Positions 25,190-33,892 of a stretch of 64,000 nt of DNA are shown one piece after another (position 1 is the first letter of the stretch; each line of letters begins with the position of its first letter). Both the position numbers and the translations under genes were made by a program. The DNA lies in NCBI RefSeq assembly GCF_014200505.1, contig NZ_JACHBX010000001.1, positions 682,001 to 746,000 of the forward strand, written 5' to 3'. The notes under the pieces were generated by a model. That model made no database searches. It was not told the origin of the DNA and worked only from the letters and a program-made list of their open reading frames with translations. The stretch is from Massilia aurea. GTDB taxonomy: Bacteria; Pseudomonadota; Gammaproteobacteria; Burkholderiales; Burkholderiaceae_D.

Positions 25190-28015
25190 TTAGCCCGTGT
25201 TGCGCAAGCCGGCCGCAACGCCGTTGATCGACAGGTGGATGCCCCGGTGCACGCGCGCATCGACCTGGCTTGCCGGATCGAGCGCCAGTGCCCGGTGCCG
25301 CCCGATCAGCTCCACCTGCAGGTGATTCAACGGGTCCAGGTAGGCGAACCGGTTCTGGATCGAGCGCGCCAGCAGCGGATTGCCCTGCAGGCGCTCGCCG
25401 GTGCCGGTGATGTCTTCCAGGATGGTCAGCGTGAGCGCGTGTTCGGCCGTGATGCGCTTGAAGATCCGCTCGCGCAGTTCGACATCGGCCACCAGTTCCG
25501 CATAACGCCGGGCGATCGGCAGGTCGGTCTTGGCCAGCACCATGTCCATGTTCGATAGCAGCGTGGCAAAGAACGGCCATTCCTGGAACATCGTGCGCAG
25601 CTCGGCCAGTTTCGCCTCGCGCTCGCCTTCGCCGAGCCAGCCATGGACCGCCGACGCGAAGCCAAACCAGCCCGGCAGCAGCAGGCGGCACTGGCCCCAC
25701 GAGAAGCCCCACGGAATCGCGCGCAGGTCTTCGATGCGGCGGGTCGACTTGCGCGAAGCAGGGCGCGAACCGAGGTTCAGCTCCGCGATCTCGGCGATCG
25801 GCGTGGCCGCAAAGAAGTAGTCGGTAAAGCCGGGCGTGTCGTAGACCAGGTCGCGATAGGCCTTGTAGGCGCGGTTCGACAGCTCGGCCATCACCGATTC
25901 GAAGCGGTGCAGGCGGCCGGTCTGCGCCTCGCTCGCCGTGTTGGGCGTCAGGCTCGCTTCCAGCGTGGCCGAGACGAGCAGCTCCAGGTTGCGCCGGCCG
26001 ATTTCGGCATTCGAGAATTTGGACGCGATGATTTCGCCCTGTTCTGTCAGGCGGATCTGGCCATTGACGGTGCCCGGCGGCTGGGCGCGGATTGCATCGT
26101 AGCTCGGACCACCGCCACGGCCAACCGTGCCGCCGCGGCCGTGGAACAGGCGCAGCTTGACCTTCTGCTGCGCGAACACCTCGACCAGTTTCAGCTCGGC
26201 CTGGTACAGCTCCCAGTTGGATGTCAGGAAGCCACCGTCCTTGTTAGAGTCGGAGTAGCCCAGCATGACTTCCTGCAGGTGGCCCTGCTTTGCGATCACG
26301 TTGGCCACAAACGGCAGCGCCATCCACGCATCCATGATGCCGGCCGCGCGTTGCAGGTCGGGGATGGTTTCGAACAGCGGGATCACCATCACTTCGCCCG
26401 TCGTGCTGCTGGCGCGCAGCAGACCGGTTTCCTTTTGCAGCAGCAGCACTTCGAGCAGGTCGGACACCGTCTCGGTGTGCGAGATGATGTAGTTGCGGAT
26501 GGCGCGCGGGCCGTAGCGCAGGCGGATCTCGCGCGCACAGCGCAGGATCGCCAGCTCGGACGTCGTCTCGTCGCCGTAGGTATCCCATGGCGAGATCAAG
26601 GGCCGGGCACTGTCGAGTTCGCGCAGCAGCAGCGCGACCTTCGCGTCTTCGTCGAGCGCCGCGTAGTCAGGCTCGACGCCGGCGCGGGCCAGCAGTTCGG
26701 CCAGCACGCGCTCGTGGATGTCCGAACTCTGGCGCATGTCGAGCGAGGCGAGATGGAAGCCGAAGATGCGCGCGGCGCGCAGCAGGCCGGCCAGGCGCGG
26801 CATGGTCAGCATGGCGCCATGGTTCTGGCGCAGCGAGTCGGCCAGCGTTTCCAGGTCGGCCGCAAATAGTTCGGGGTCGAGGTACGGTGCGGCGTGGCCG
26901 ACTTCCTTGCGCAGGATGTGGCCCACGCCCAGCTCGCGCGCGGTGGCGGCCAGGCGCGCATAGATGCCGATCAGCGCGCGCCGGTAAGGCTCATCGCTGC
27001 GGTGCGGCGAGGCGTCGGGCGAGTTCTGGGCCAGCAGCTCCAGCGCCGGCGTGACGTCCACCAGCAGTGTGGAGGCCGACAGTTCGGCGCCCAGGGCATG
27101 GACTTCGTCGAGGTAGAAGTCGAGGATCGTCGTCGACTGGCGCGTCAGTGCGTGGCGCATCGTGTCGGCGTTGACGTTCGGGTTGCCGTCACGGTCGCCG
27201 CCGATCCAGCTGCCCATCTGCAGGTAGGATGCGTGGGGTTTGGGGGCGTCATCCTGGGCGCCGTCGTCAGGGCCGTATTGTTCGTCGATCTCGAACTCGA
27301 TGTCGTCGTACAGCGCCGGCAGCTCGCGCAGGAACGTGATGCGGTAGTACGACAGCGCGTTGTCGATTTCGTCGGCCACCGTCAGCTTCGAGTAGCGCAG
27401 CATGCGCGTCTGCCACAGCGTGGCGATGCGCGCATGCAGCATCTGCTCGTTGCGCTGGCGCTCGCGCGGCGTGAGCGGCGTGTCGCGCTCGGCCAGCAGG
27501 CGGGCAATATCGTGCTCGGCGTCCAGGATACTCTTGCGCTGCACCTCGGTCGGGTGCGCCGTCAGTACGGGCGAAATCAGCGCGTCGTTGAAGAATGCCT
27601 GCACTTCGTCGCGGCCGATGCCGGCGCCAGCGAGCTTGTCCAGCGCGTAGCCGATGCTGCCCGCGCGCGGCGCCGAGCCACCCAGCAGGTGCGCGCGGCG
27701 GCGGCGGTTGTGGTGCTGGTCTTCGGCGATATTGGCCAGGTGCGAGAAGTACGAGAACGCGCGCACGACCGAAATGGTCTGGTCGCGCGTGAGCCCGTGC
27801 AGCATCGTCGTGAGCTCTTTGCTGGCGTCGGGATCGTCGTCGCGCCTGAAGCGCACGGCGGTCTGGCGGATGGTTTCGACCAGGTCGAAGACCTCGGCGC
27901 CTTCCTGGTCGCGCAATACGTCGCCCAGCAGGCGGCCAAGCAGGCGGATGTCTTCTTTGAGCGGCGCGTCCTTGTCGGCGCCGGCGGTTACGTCAGGGAG
28001 AGCAGGATTGTTCAT
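25190..28015 (-). CDS. ppc: Phosphoenolpyruvate carboxylase
   Basis: Converts PEP and bicarbonate to oxaloacetate, an anaplerotic feed to the TCA cycle, in the cytoplasm. At 941 residues it is normal for bacterial PPC. The active-site His is in VLTAHPTEVQRKSI (about 160), the Lys/Arg loop in LGYSDSNKDGGFLTSNW (about 575), and the catalytic glycine-rich Arg loop in FHGRGGTVGRGGGPSY (about 615). The C-terminus ends near RNTG, as needed for the allosteric site. The start MNNPALPD at 28015 is preferred; the frame upstream overlaps the hemC promoter region. It is divergent from hemC across 137 bases and converges with the chemoreceptor gene. Confidence 0.96.
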   Translation of the reverse strand: MNNPALPDVTAGADKDAPLKEDIRLLGRLLGDVLRDQEGAEVFDLVETIRQTAVRFRRDDDPDASKELTTMLHGLTRDQTISVVRAFSYFSHLANIAEDQHHNRRRRAHLLGGSAPRAGSIGYALDKLAGAGIGRDEVQAFFNDALISPVLTAHPTEVQRKSILDAEHDIARLLAERDTPLTPRERQRNEQMLHARIATLWQTRMLRYSKLTVADEIDNALSYYRITFLRELPALYDDIEFEIDEQYGPDDGAQDDAPKPHASYLQMGSWIGGDRDGNPNVNADTMRHALTRQSTTILDFYLDEVHALGAELSASTLLVDVTPALELLAQNSPDASPHRSDEPYRRALIGIYARLAATARELGVGHILRKEVGHAAPYLDPELFAADLETLADSLRQNHGAMLTMPRLAGLLRAARIFGFHLASLDMRQSSDIHERVLAELLARAGVEPDYAALDEDAKVALLLRELDSARPLISPWDTYGDETTSELAILRCAREIRLRYGPRAIRNYIISHTETVSDLLEVLLLQKETGLLRASSTTGEVMVIPLFETIPDLQRAAGIMDAWMALPFVANVIAKQGHLQEVMLGYSDSNKDGGFLTSNWELYQAELKLVEVFAQQKVKLRLFHGRGGTVGRGGGPSYDAIRAQPPGTVNGQIRLTEQGEIIASKFSNAEIGRRNLELLVSATLEASLTPNTASEAQTGRLHRFESVMAELSNRAYKAYRDLVYDTPGFTDYFFAATPIAEIAELNLGSRPASRKSTRRIEDLRAIPWGFSWGQCRLLLPGWFGFASAVHGWLGEGEREAKLAELRTMFQEWPFFATLLSNMDMVLAKTDLPIARRYAELVADVELRERIFKRITAEHALTLTILEDITGTGERLQGNPLLARSIQNRFAYLDPLNHLQVELIGRHRALALDPASQVDARVHRGIHLSINGVAAGLRNTG

Positions 28016-28152
28016 ATCGACCACAAGTAAGCGTTGTGCGAGGGCGGTTGGCCACGGTCTGCAAGAGGCCCCCATGATAAAATTTGTGATCTTATGCAGG
28101 GAGCGGTTACCGGCACCGGCCGGATCGGCCCAATGACAGTGAAAGAATTCGT

Positions 28153-29160
28153 GTGTTAGCAGCTATACAGCAAGGTACTTCGCAGAGTACTTCGGCGTCA
28201 GCGCCGTCAAAACTCATTATCGCATCCCGCGAGAGTCGCCTGGCCATGTGGCAGGCGGAGCACGTACGCGACCGGCTCGTCGCATTATATCCACAGTGCC
28301 GCGTCGAGATTCTCGGGATGACCACACGGGGCGACCAGATTCTCGACCGCACGCTGTCGGCCGTTGGCGGCAAGGGCCTGTTCGTCAAGGAGCTCGAAGT
28401 CGCGATGGCCGAAGGCCGCGCCGACCTGGCCGTGCATTCGCTCAAGGACGTGCCGATGGAGCTGCCCGAAGGCTTCGAGCTGACCGCCGTGCTCGAACGC
28501 GAAGACCCGCGCGACGCGTTCGTGTCCAACGATTACGCCAGCCTCGATGCGCTGCCGGCCGGCGCCATCGTCGGCACCAGCAGCCTGCGCCGCCAGTCGC
28601 TGATCGCCGCGCGCTATCCGCACCTGGTCATCCTGCCGCTGCGCGGCAATCTCGATACGCGGCTTAGCAAGCTCGATCGCGGCGAATATGCCGCCATCAT
28701 CCTGGCCGCTGCGGGCCTCAAGCGCCTCGGCCTGCCGCAGCGCATCCGCGCACTGCTCGAACCCGAAATGAGCTTGCCGGCGGCCGGGCAGGGCGCGATG
28801 GCGATCGAGATCCTGAGCAGCGCGCGCAGCGACGGCGTCGACCTGCGCGCCGTGCTGGCGCCGCTGAACCACGACGACACGGCCAGCGCCGTGCTGGCCG
28901 AGCGCAAGGTGTCGCGTATCTTTGGCGGCAGCTGCCAGATTCCGCTGGCGGCCTTCGCCACCGTGCAGAGCGGCCAACTGCGCCTGCGCGCGATGGTCGC
29001 CACGCCGGACGGCAAGCGCAGCGCGCACGCCGAAGTGAGCGGCCCGGTCGAGCAGCCCGAGTATCTGGGCGAGCAGGTGTCCGAGTTGCTGGCCCAGCAG
29101 GATGCGAATGCGATCCTGGCGGCGTGCCGTCTCGATGCCGCTGCAAACCAGGATGCCTGA
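28153..29160 (+). CDS. hemC: Hydroxymethylbilane synthase (porphobilinogen deaminase)
   Basis: Joins four porphobilinogen units into the linear hydroxymethylbilane of heme and siroheme synthesis. Length (335) and motifs fit: [39 protein letters not shown] (catalytic Asp nearby), [21 protein letters not shown] and [11 protein letters not shown], whose Cys261 carries the dipyrromethane cofactor. I take the GTG at 28153; there is no ATG in a suitable place. An 8-codon ATG ORF (28133-28159) overlaps this start. First gene of the hemC-hemD-hemX-hemY run; its end overlaps or touches hemD. Confidence 0.95.
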   Translation: MLAAIQQGTSQSTSASAPSKLIIASRESRLAMWQAEHVRDRLVALYPQCRVEILGMTTRGDQILDRTLSAVGGKGLFVKELEVAMAEGRADLAVHSLKDVPMELPEGFELTAVLEREDPRDAFVSNDYASLDALPAGAIVGTSSLRRQSLIAARYPHLVILPLRGNLDTRLSKLDRGEYAAIILAAAGLKRLGLPQRIRALLEPEMSLPAAGQGAMAIEILSSARSDGVDLRAVLAPLNHDDTASAVLAERKVSRIFGGSCQIPLAAFATVQSGQLRLRAMVATPDGKRSAHAEVSGPVEQPEYLGEQVSELLAQQDANAILAACRLDAAANQDA

Positions 29161-29161
29161 G

Positions 29162-29941
29162 ATGCCTGAGACGGCGCGCGTCGTCGTCGTCACGCGCCCG
29201 CGCGCGCAGGCCGATGCGCTGGCCCAGGCCGTTGCCGCCAGCGGCCGTACCGCCGTGCTGCTGCCGCTGCTCGAGATCAGCCCGGTGGAGGATGCCGCGC
29301 CGCTGCGCGCGGCGCTGGCCGAACTTGACCGGTTTGCGCTGGTGGCATTCGTCTCGCCCAATGCCATCGATGCCGCGTTCGCGCACATCGATGCCTGGCC
29401 AGCGGCGGTGCCGGTGGCGATCGTCGGCGACGGCAGCCGCGCCGCGCTGGCACGCCACGGGGTGACCGGTGACGCATGTACGATCTTCAGCCCGGCCGAC
29501 AGCGCGCACAGCGATTCCGAGCACTTGCTGCAGCGCCTCGACCTGGCGTCGTACGCCGGCAAACGCGTGCTGATCGTGCGTGGCGACGGTGGCCGCGAGC
29601 TGCTGGCCGACGCCTTGCGCGCCGCCGGCGCCCGGGTCGAGCCGGTGGCCGCGTACCGCCGCGCGACGCCGGTATTGACGGCGGAACTGGCCACACGATT
29701 GCGCGCCTTGCTGGCGCAGCCAAACGACTGGATAATCACGAGCTCGGAAGCCTTGCGCGGACTGGCCGGGCTGGTGCAAGCCATCGACGACGATGCGCTG
29801 ATGGCGCGATTACAGCAGCAGCGCCTGATCGTGCCCCATGCGCGGATTGCACAGACGGCTCGCGATCTGGGCCTGGAACACGTGCGCCTCACCGGTTCCG
29901 GCGATGCACGCCTATTAGCAGCGTTACAATCACAAGAATGA
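29162..29941 (+). CDS. hemD: Uroporphyrinogen-III synthase
   Basis: Cyclises hydroxymethylbilane with inversion of ring D to uroporphyrinogen III. The 259-residue chain shows the two-domain HemD pattern: VVVTRPRAQADALAQAV at the start, FVSPNAIDAAF, VAIVGDGSRAALARHG, VLIVRGDGGRELLADALRAAGARVEPVAAYRR, WIITSSEALRGL. Sequence is variable in this family, and the hem context makes the call firm. Starts at ATG 29162, or at ATG 29153, which would overlap the hemC stop. Its stop overlaps the hemX-like start by ATGA. Confidence 0.93.
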   Translation: MPETARVVVVTRPRAQADALAQAVAASGRTAVLLPLLEISPVEDAAPLRAALAELDRFALVAFVSPNAIDAAFAHIDAWPAAVPVAIVGDGSRAALARHGVTGDACTIFSPADSAHSDSEHLLQRLDLASYAGKRVLIVRGDGGRELLADALRAAGARVEPVAAYRRATPVLTAELATRLRALLAQPNDWIITSSEALRGLAGLVQAIDDDALMARLQQQRLIVPHARIAQTARDLGLEHVRLTGSGDARLLAALQSQE

Positions 29942-31125
29942 ACGAATTGCCGAACAACCCAGACCAACCCCAGGCCAGCGTGCCCGCCCCCAGCCTTGCC
30001 AAGCCGGAGGAGACGCAGGTGCCGCCTGCTGCGCCGCGCGTGAGCGGTCCGGCCGCGCGCGGCCTGTTCGACCGTGTGGCGCGACCGTTGCCGCTGGCCG
30101 TCATCGCGCTGGCCGTGATGCTGGCCGTGCAGACGTTCTCGTCGCACAGCCGCATCAATTCGCTGCGCCAGGACATGGCGCGCAGCCTGCAGAAGGGCAA
30201 TGCGGTCAATGCCGAGACGGCGGCGCTCGCGCGCGACGTGGCCGACCAGTCGAAGGAACTGCAGATCAAGGTTGGCGTGCTGGAGAGCCGCCAGAGCGAA
30301 GCGCAGAGTCAGCAGGTCGCGCTCGAGCAGCTCTACAAGGATCTGTCGCAGAACCGCGACGAGTGGGCGCTGTCCGAAATCGAGCAGGTGCTCGCGACCG
30401 CGAGCCAGCAGCTGCAACTGGCCGGCAATGTGCAGGGCGCCCTGATCGCGCTGCAGAACGCTGATCGCGCCGTCTCGAGCTCGAATGCCCCGCAATTTTT
30501 GACCATCCGCCGCGCGATCGCGGCTGACATCGACAAGCTCAAGGCCTTGCCGGCGGTCGATCTGGCCGGCGTCGCGCTGCGCCTGGACAATGTGATCGTC
30601 CAGGTCGAGACGCTGCCGATGCTGGCCGATGAAAAGCCGCTGCTGCCGGTGGCCCCGGTGCGCACGACGCGCCGGCTCGAGGCCGCAGCCGCGGCCGCGC
30701 CTGCCAAGAATGCCGCGCCGGCGGTGCCACCTGAGTCGCTCGGTGTGGGTCAGCGTCTGCTGCAGACCTGGAGCATGTGGAGCCAGGAGATGTGGGACGA
30801 CGTGCGCCAGCTGATCCGCGTGCGCAGTGTCGACGACCCCGAGGCGCTGATGCTGTCGCCGAGCGAGTCGTTCTTTGTCCGCGAAAACCTCAAGCTGCGC
30901 CTGCTTAATGCGCGCCTGGCCCTGTTGTCGCGTAACGAAGCCACGTTCCGCGACGACCTAGCCACGGCCCAGACCATGCTGGCCAAGTACTTCGACACGC
31001 GCGCCCGCACGACGCAATCGGCCCAGGCGGCATTGCGCCAGGTGCAGGCCAATGACCTGACGATCGAATTGCCGACGCTGGCCGAGAGCCTGGGCGCGGT
31101 GCGCAACTACAAAGCGAAGCAATAA
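29938..31125 (+). CDS. hemX: HemX-like membrane protein
   Basis: A 395-residue protein labelled uroporphyrin-III C-methyltransferase-like in this position, but without a methyltransferase domain. A Pro-rich N-tail (1-45), one membrane helix (about 48-66, LPLAVIALAVMLAVQTF), a coiled coil (about 68-130) and a long helical periplasmic part with QNRDEWALSEIEQVLATASQQLQLAGNVQGALIALQNADRAV, typical of HemX. It is thought to support tetrapyrrole synthesis at the membrane with HemY, but the exact role is unresolved. Starts by a 4-base overlap with hemD and ends 2 bases before hemY. Confidence 0.9.
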   Translation: MNELPNNPDQPQASVPAPSLAKPEETQVPPAAPRVSGPAARGLFDRVARPLPLAVIALAVMLAVQTFSSHSRINSLRQDMARSLQKGNAVNAETAALARDVADQSKELQIKVGVLESRQSEAQSQQVALEQLYKDLSQNRDEWALSEIEQVLATASQQLQLAGNVQGALIALQNADRAVSSSNAPQFLTIRRAIAADIDKLKALPAVDLAGVALRLDNVIVQVETLPMLADEKPLLPVAPVRTTRRLEAAAAAAPAKNAAPAVPPESLGVGQRLLQTWSMWSQEMWDDVRQLIRVRSVDDPEALMLSPSESFFVRENLKLRLLNARLALLSRNEATFRDDLATAQTMLAKYFDTRARTTQSAQAALRQVQANDLTIELPTLAESLGAVRNYKAKQ

Positions 31126-31127
31126 CC

Positions 31128-32324
31128 ATGCGCTTACTCATCTGGCTGGTTACGCTGATGGCCGCGGCCATCGGCATCGCGGTGACGGCGCGCTTCAATC
31201 CGGGCAATGTGGTGCTGTTCTATCCGCCGCACCGGATCGACATGTCGCTCAATCTGTTCGTCGTCGTGCTGATGCTGCTGTTCGCCACGCTGTACGTGCT
31301 GGTGCGCACCTTCTACGCGACGGCGCGTATGCCGCAGCGGGTGGCGGCGTACCGCCAGCGCCGCCGCGAGCGCGATGGCAACAAGGGCTTGCGCGACGCG
31401 CTCAAGGCACTGTTCGAAGGCCGCTTCGGCCACGCCGAAAAGGCTGCGATGCGCGCTGCCGACCTGCCCGAGAACACGGGCCTGGCAGCGCTGATCGGCG
31501 CGCGCGCGGCGCACCGCATGCGCGAGCCGGCACGCCGCGACGCCTGGCTGGCCGGCATCTCGCACGACACCACGCTCAAGACGGCGCGCCTGATGACGCT
31601 GACCGAACTGCTGGTCGACGATCACCGCCCTGAGGCGGCACTGGAAGCGGTAGCCGAACTCAATGCCAGCGGCCAGCGCCACATCCACGCACTGCAGTGG
31701 GCAATGAAGGCCAACCAGCAAGCGCGCAACTGGCCCGAGGTGCTGCGCCTGGTGCGCATTCTCGACAAACGCAATGCGCTGCATCCGGCACTGGCCCGGC
31801 GCCTGCGCGAAATGGCCTACGAAGCGCTGCTGGGCGGCGAAGACCACGACGCCGAATCGATCCGCTGGACCTGGGCCACGGTGCCCCCGCAAGACCGCAC
31901 GGTGCCGTACGTGGCGGCGCGCGCCGCCGGCGCCTTCAATGCGCGCGGCCTGCACGACGAAGCGCGCGCAATTGCCGAAGAGTCGCTCAAGGCTAACTGG
32001 GACGAACGTGTCGTGCGCGCCTACCGCGACGCGGCCAGCCCGGCCGGCTCGCCATCGCTGCTGGCCCAGATCGAAGCCTGCGAAACGTGGCGCCGTGAAC
32101 GGCCGCAGGACGCCGAACTGGCGCTTACGCTCGGCACGCTGTGCCTGAAACAGAAGCTGTGGGGCAAGGCCCAGCGCTATCTGGAGCAAGCCTTGTCGGA
32201 CGCGACCGAAGCGGCGATGGTGCGCGAAGCGCATCTGAAACTGGCCCAGATGCATGAAGCGCTGGGGCAGGACGAGCTGGCCGCCAAGCATTACCGGCAG
32301 TGCGCACTGGCGACTGTGTTGTAA
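31128..32324 (+). CDS. hemY: HemY, TPR-containing heme-biosynthesis membrane protein
   Basis: A 398-residue inner-membrane protein with two helices (about 2-20 and 40-62, LNLFVVVLMLLFATLYVLVRTF) that form the HemY N-domain, then TPR-like repeats (about 100-390). NPGNVVLFYPPHRIDMSLNLF and FEGRFGHAEKAAMRAAD are typical. This is the proteobacterial HemY, not the protoporphyrinogen oxidase of Gram-positives; its role in late heme synthesis is not defined. It is the last gene of the hem run, and its stop overlaps the probable promoter of ppa. Confidence 0.92.
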   Translation: MRLLIWLVTLMAAAIGIAVTARFNPGNVVLFYPPHRIDMSLNLFVVVLMLLFATLYVLVRTFYATARMPQRVAAYRQRRRERDGNKGLRDALKALFEGRFGHAEKAAMRAADLPENTGLAALIGARAAHRMREPARRDAWLAGISHDTTLKTARLMTLTELLVDDHRPEAALEAVAELNASGQRHIHALQWAMKANQQARNWPEVLRLVRILDKRNALHPALARRLREMAYEALLGGEDHDAESIRWTWATVPPQDRTVPYVAARAAGAFNARGLHDEARAIAEESLKANWDERVVRAYRDAASPAGSPSLLAQIEACETWRRERPQDAELALTLGTLCLKQKLWGKAQRYLEQALSDATEAAMVREAHLKLAQMHEALGQDELAAKHYRQCALATVL

Positions 32325-32344
32325 CGCGTGCCTTTCGCTATAAT
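32316..32344 (+). promoter_or_regulatory. Probable promoter of ppa
   Basis: A consensus TATAAT at 32339-32344, with a weak GTGTTG at 32316-32321 17 bases upstream, 41 bases before the ppa start. The -35 lies inside the end of hemY. Confidence 0.5.
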
Positions 32345-32385
32345 GGCGGACTAATTTTGACTCTTTAGCAACCAAGGATCCCATC

Positions 32386-32925
32386 ATGAGCCTGAACAAC
32401 GTCCCAGCCGGCAAAGACGTGCCGAACGACTTCAACGTCATCATTGAAATCCCGATGAACTCCGATCCGGTCAAGTATGAAGTCGACAAGGACACGGGCG
32501 CGATCTTCGTCGATCGTTTCATGGGTACCGCCATGCACTACCCGTGCAACTACGGCTACGTGCCGCAAACCATCGCCGACGACGGCGATCCATGCGACGT
32601 GCTGGTCATCACCCCGTTCCCGCTGCCACCAGGCGTCGTGGTCCGTTGCCGCGCGCTGGGCGTGCTGAAGATGACCGACGACGGCGGCGGCGACGCCAAG
32701 GTCATCGCAGTGCCGATCGAAAAAGTGCTGCCGATGTACAAGAAAATCCAGTCGCTGGACGACGTGGAAGAGCTGCGCCTGAAGCAGATCCAGCATTTCT
32801 TCGAGCACTACAAGGACCTCGAAGCGGGCAAATGGGTCAAGATCGAAGGCTGGGCTGGTATCGATGAAGCCAAGGCCGAGATCGTTGCCGGCGTGGCAGC
32901 GTACAACAAGGGCGCCCAGGCATAA
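32386..32925 (+). CDS. ppa: Soluble inorganic pyrophosphatase
   Basis: Family I Mg-dependent pyrophosphatase that hydrolyses PPi to 2 Pi, pulling biosynthetic reactions forward. The 179 residues contain [38 protein letters not shown] and the signature [10 protein letters not shown] with the metal-binding Asp residues, plus a C-terminal HYKDLE segment, all as in E. coli PPase. The ribosome site CAAGGA precedes the ATG. A good terminator follows at 32948-32982, so this is a monocistronic unit. Confidence 0.96.
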   Translation: MSLNNVPAGKDVPNDFNVIIEIPMNSDPVKYEVDKDTGAIFVDRFMGTAMHYPCNYGYVPQTIADDGDPCDVLVITPFPLPPGVVVRCRALGVLKMTDDGGGDAKVIAVPIEKVLPMYKKIQSLDDVEELRLKQIQHFFEHYKDLEAGKWVKIEGWAGIDEAKAEIVAGVAAYNKGAQA

Positions 32926-32947
32926 GCCAGCGCGCAGGCAGTATCCG

Positions 32948-32982
32948 AAAGCCGGCCGCCCGTGAGGGTTGCCGGCTTTTTT
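32948..32982 (+). terminator. Rho-independent terminator of ppa
   Basis: AAAGCCGGC at 32948-32956, then GCCGGC at 32971-32976 with a T-run, 23 bases after the ppa stop. The A-run before the stem may let it also stop the convergent PEP-CTERM-like gene. Confidence 0.9.
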
Positions 32983-32985
32983 ACG

Positions 32986-33645
32986 TCAGTGCGACTCCTG
33001 GCGGCGCAGCAGGCCAAGCACGCCCAGGCCATCGGCCAGCAGAAGCCGGCTGGTGGGTTCCGGCAGACGCGTGACCACGCGCACCGTGTCGAGCCCGACA
33101 TGGCTCAGCCTGGCCGCATCGCCCAGGTGGCGAAACGCGAAGCGGCCTGTGCCGTCTACCGTCAGGTCGAGGTGCCATGGCTGCCATTGTGCGGGGAAGT
33201 CGACGGCGCCGCCGATGCTGGCCAGCAGCGTGTCAAAGGACGCTGCAGCGGTCCCGCTGCCGCTGCCGTAGCGCACTTCCAGCAGATCGTCGAAGCCGTC
33301 GACGCGCTCGCGGCTGGTGAAGAACGACAGCGTGGTGGGGCCACTGAGTGTCAATGTCGGCGTGATCAGCCAGTTGTCGACGCGGCCGACGCCGTGGGCG
33401 GCGCTGAGGCAGCTCGCGACGGCGTACGCGCCGGGTGGGCCAGCCTGGGCCGGGAAGATGTCGGGGTCGCCCTGGCACCATGGCGCGCCTAGCGGGATGC
33501 TGCGGTTGATGCGCACCCAGCCCGGGGAGTCGGCCAGGTTGCCGAAGTCTTCGCTGAGCACTTTGGTACCGGCTGCCTGGGTGGTGCGAGGGGCGCAGGC
33601 GGCCGGGCTCTCTACTGCGGCGAGCATGAAATTGAGTCGTTGCAT
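32986..33645 (-). CDS. PEP-CTERM-like exported protein with weak signal peptide
   Basis: A 219-residue protein that ends in a PEP-CTERM-like sorting signal: LPEPTSR, a hydrophobic stretch (LLLADGLGVLGLL) and RRQESH. Exosortase systems use this signal in species with exopolysaccharide. The middle (about 30-170) resembles choice-of-anchor domains: VLSEDFGNLADSPGW, NWLITPTLTLSGPTTLSFFTS, EVRYG. The N-terminus (MQRLNFMLAAVESPAACAPRTTQA) should be a signal peptide, but its hydrophobic core is only about 5-6 residues, so it may be decayed. Starts further upstream (to 33945) would be non-coding and cross the repeat. Function unknown. Confidence 0.6.
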   Translation of the reverse strand: MQRLNFMLAAVESPAACAPRTTQAAGTKVLSEDFGNLADSPGWVRINRSIPLGAPWCQGDPDIFPAQAGPPGAYAVASCLSAAHGVGRVDNWLITPTLTLSGPTTLSFFTSRERVDGFDDLLEVRYGSGSGTAAASFDTLLASIGGAVDFPAQWQPWHLDLTVDGTGRFAFRHLGDAARLSHVGLDTVRVVTRLPEPTSRLLLADGLGVLGLLRRQESH

Positions 33646-33784
33646 GGTGAGCCGTCGCGTCGGGGATCGAGGCTTTATCATAGAAACGGCGGGCACCGCG
33701 GTATTGCGGTGCGTTGGGGCTGCCGGGTCACGTGCCCGGCGCGACGCAAAGGGGGAGGGGGAACCAAAAAACGTCGCCGAGGTC

Positions 33785-33884
33785 GTAGGGTGGACGGCTC
33801 TGCCGTCCACGCGTCCAAACCAACCCCGCTCCGTCGTATGCGAAGTCGGGTTGAACGCGTGGACGGGAAACCCGTCCACCCTAC
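33785..33884. repeat. 100-base palindromic intergenic repeat
   Basis: The ends are exact complements: GTAGGGTGGACGG at 33785-33797 and CCGTCCACCCTAC at 33872-33884. A short hairpin (GGACGG-ctctg-CCGTCC, 33792-33808) and a second nested pairing (CCACGCGT...CAACCC with GGGTTG...ACGCGTGG) lie inside. It would fold as a branched cruciform or stem-loop. The outer motif looks like the dispersed intergenic repeats of betaproteobacterial genomes; this is from memory and not tested. It sits between the PEP-CTERM-like gene and livM, 9 bases past the end of livM. Confidence 0.75.
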
Positions 33885-33892
33885 CTATTGCG

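Noticed and set aside
25185..25190. Hidden terminator between the converging chemoreceptor and ppc genes
   Set aside because: Only 4 bases lie between the stops and no hairpin with a T-run is visible in the neighbouring gene ends.
28285..30495. 736-residue minus-strand open frame over hemC/hemD/hemX
   Set aside because: It crosses three clearly coding plus-strand genes and shows no family signature.
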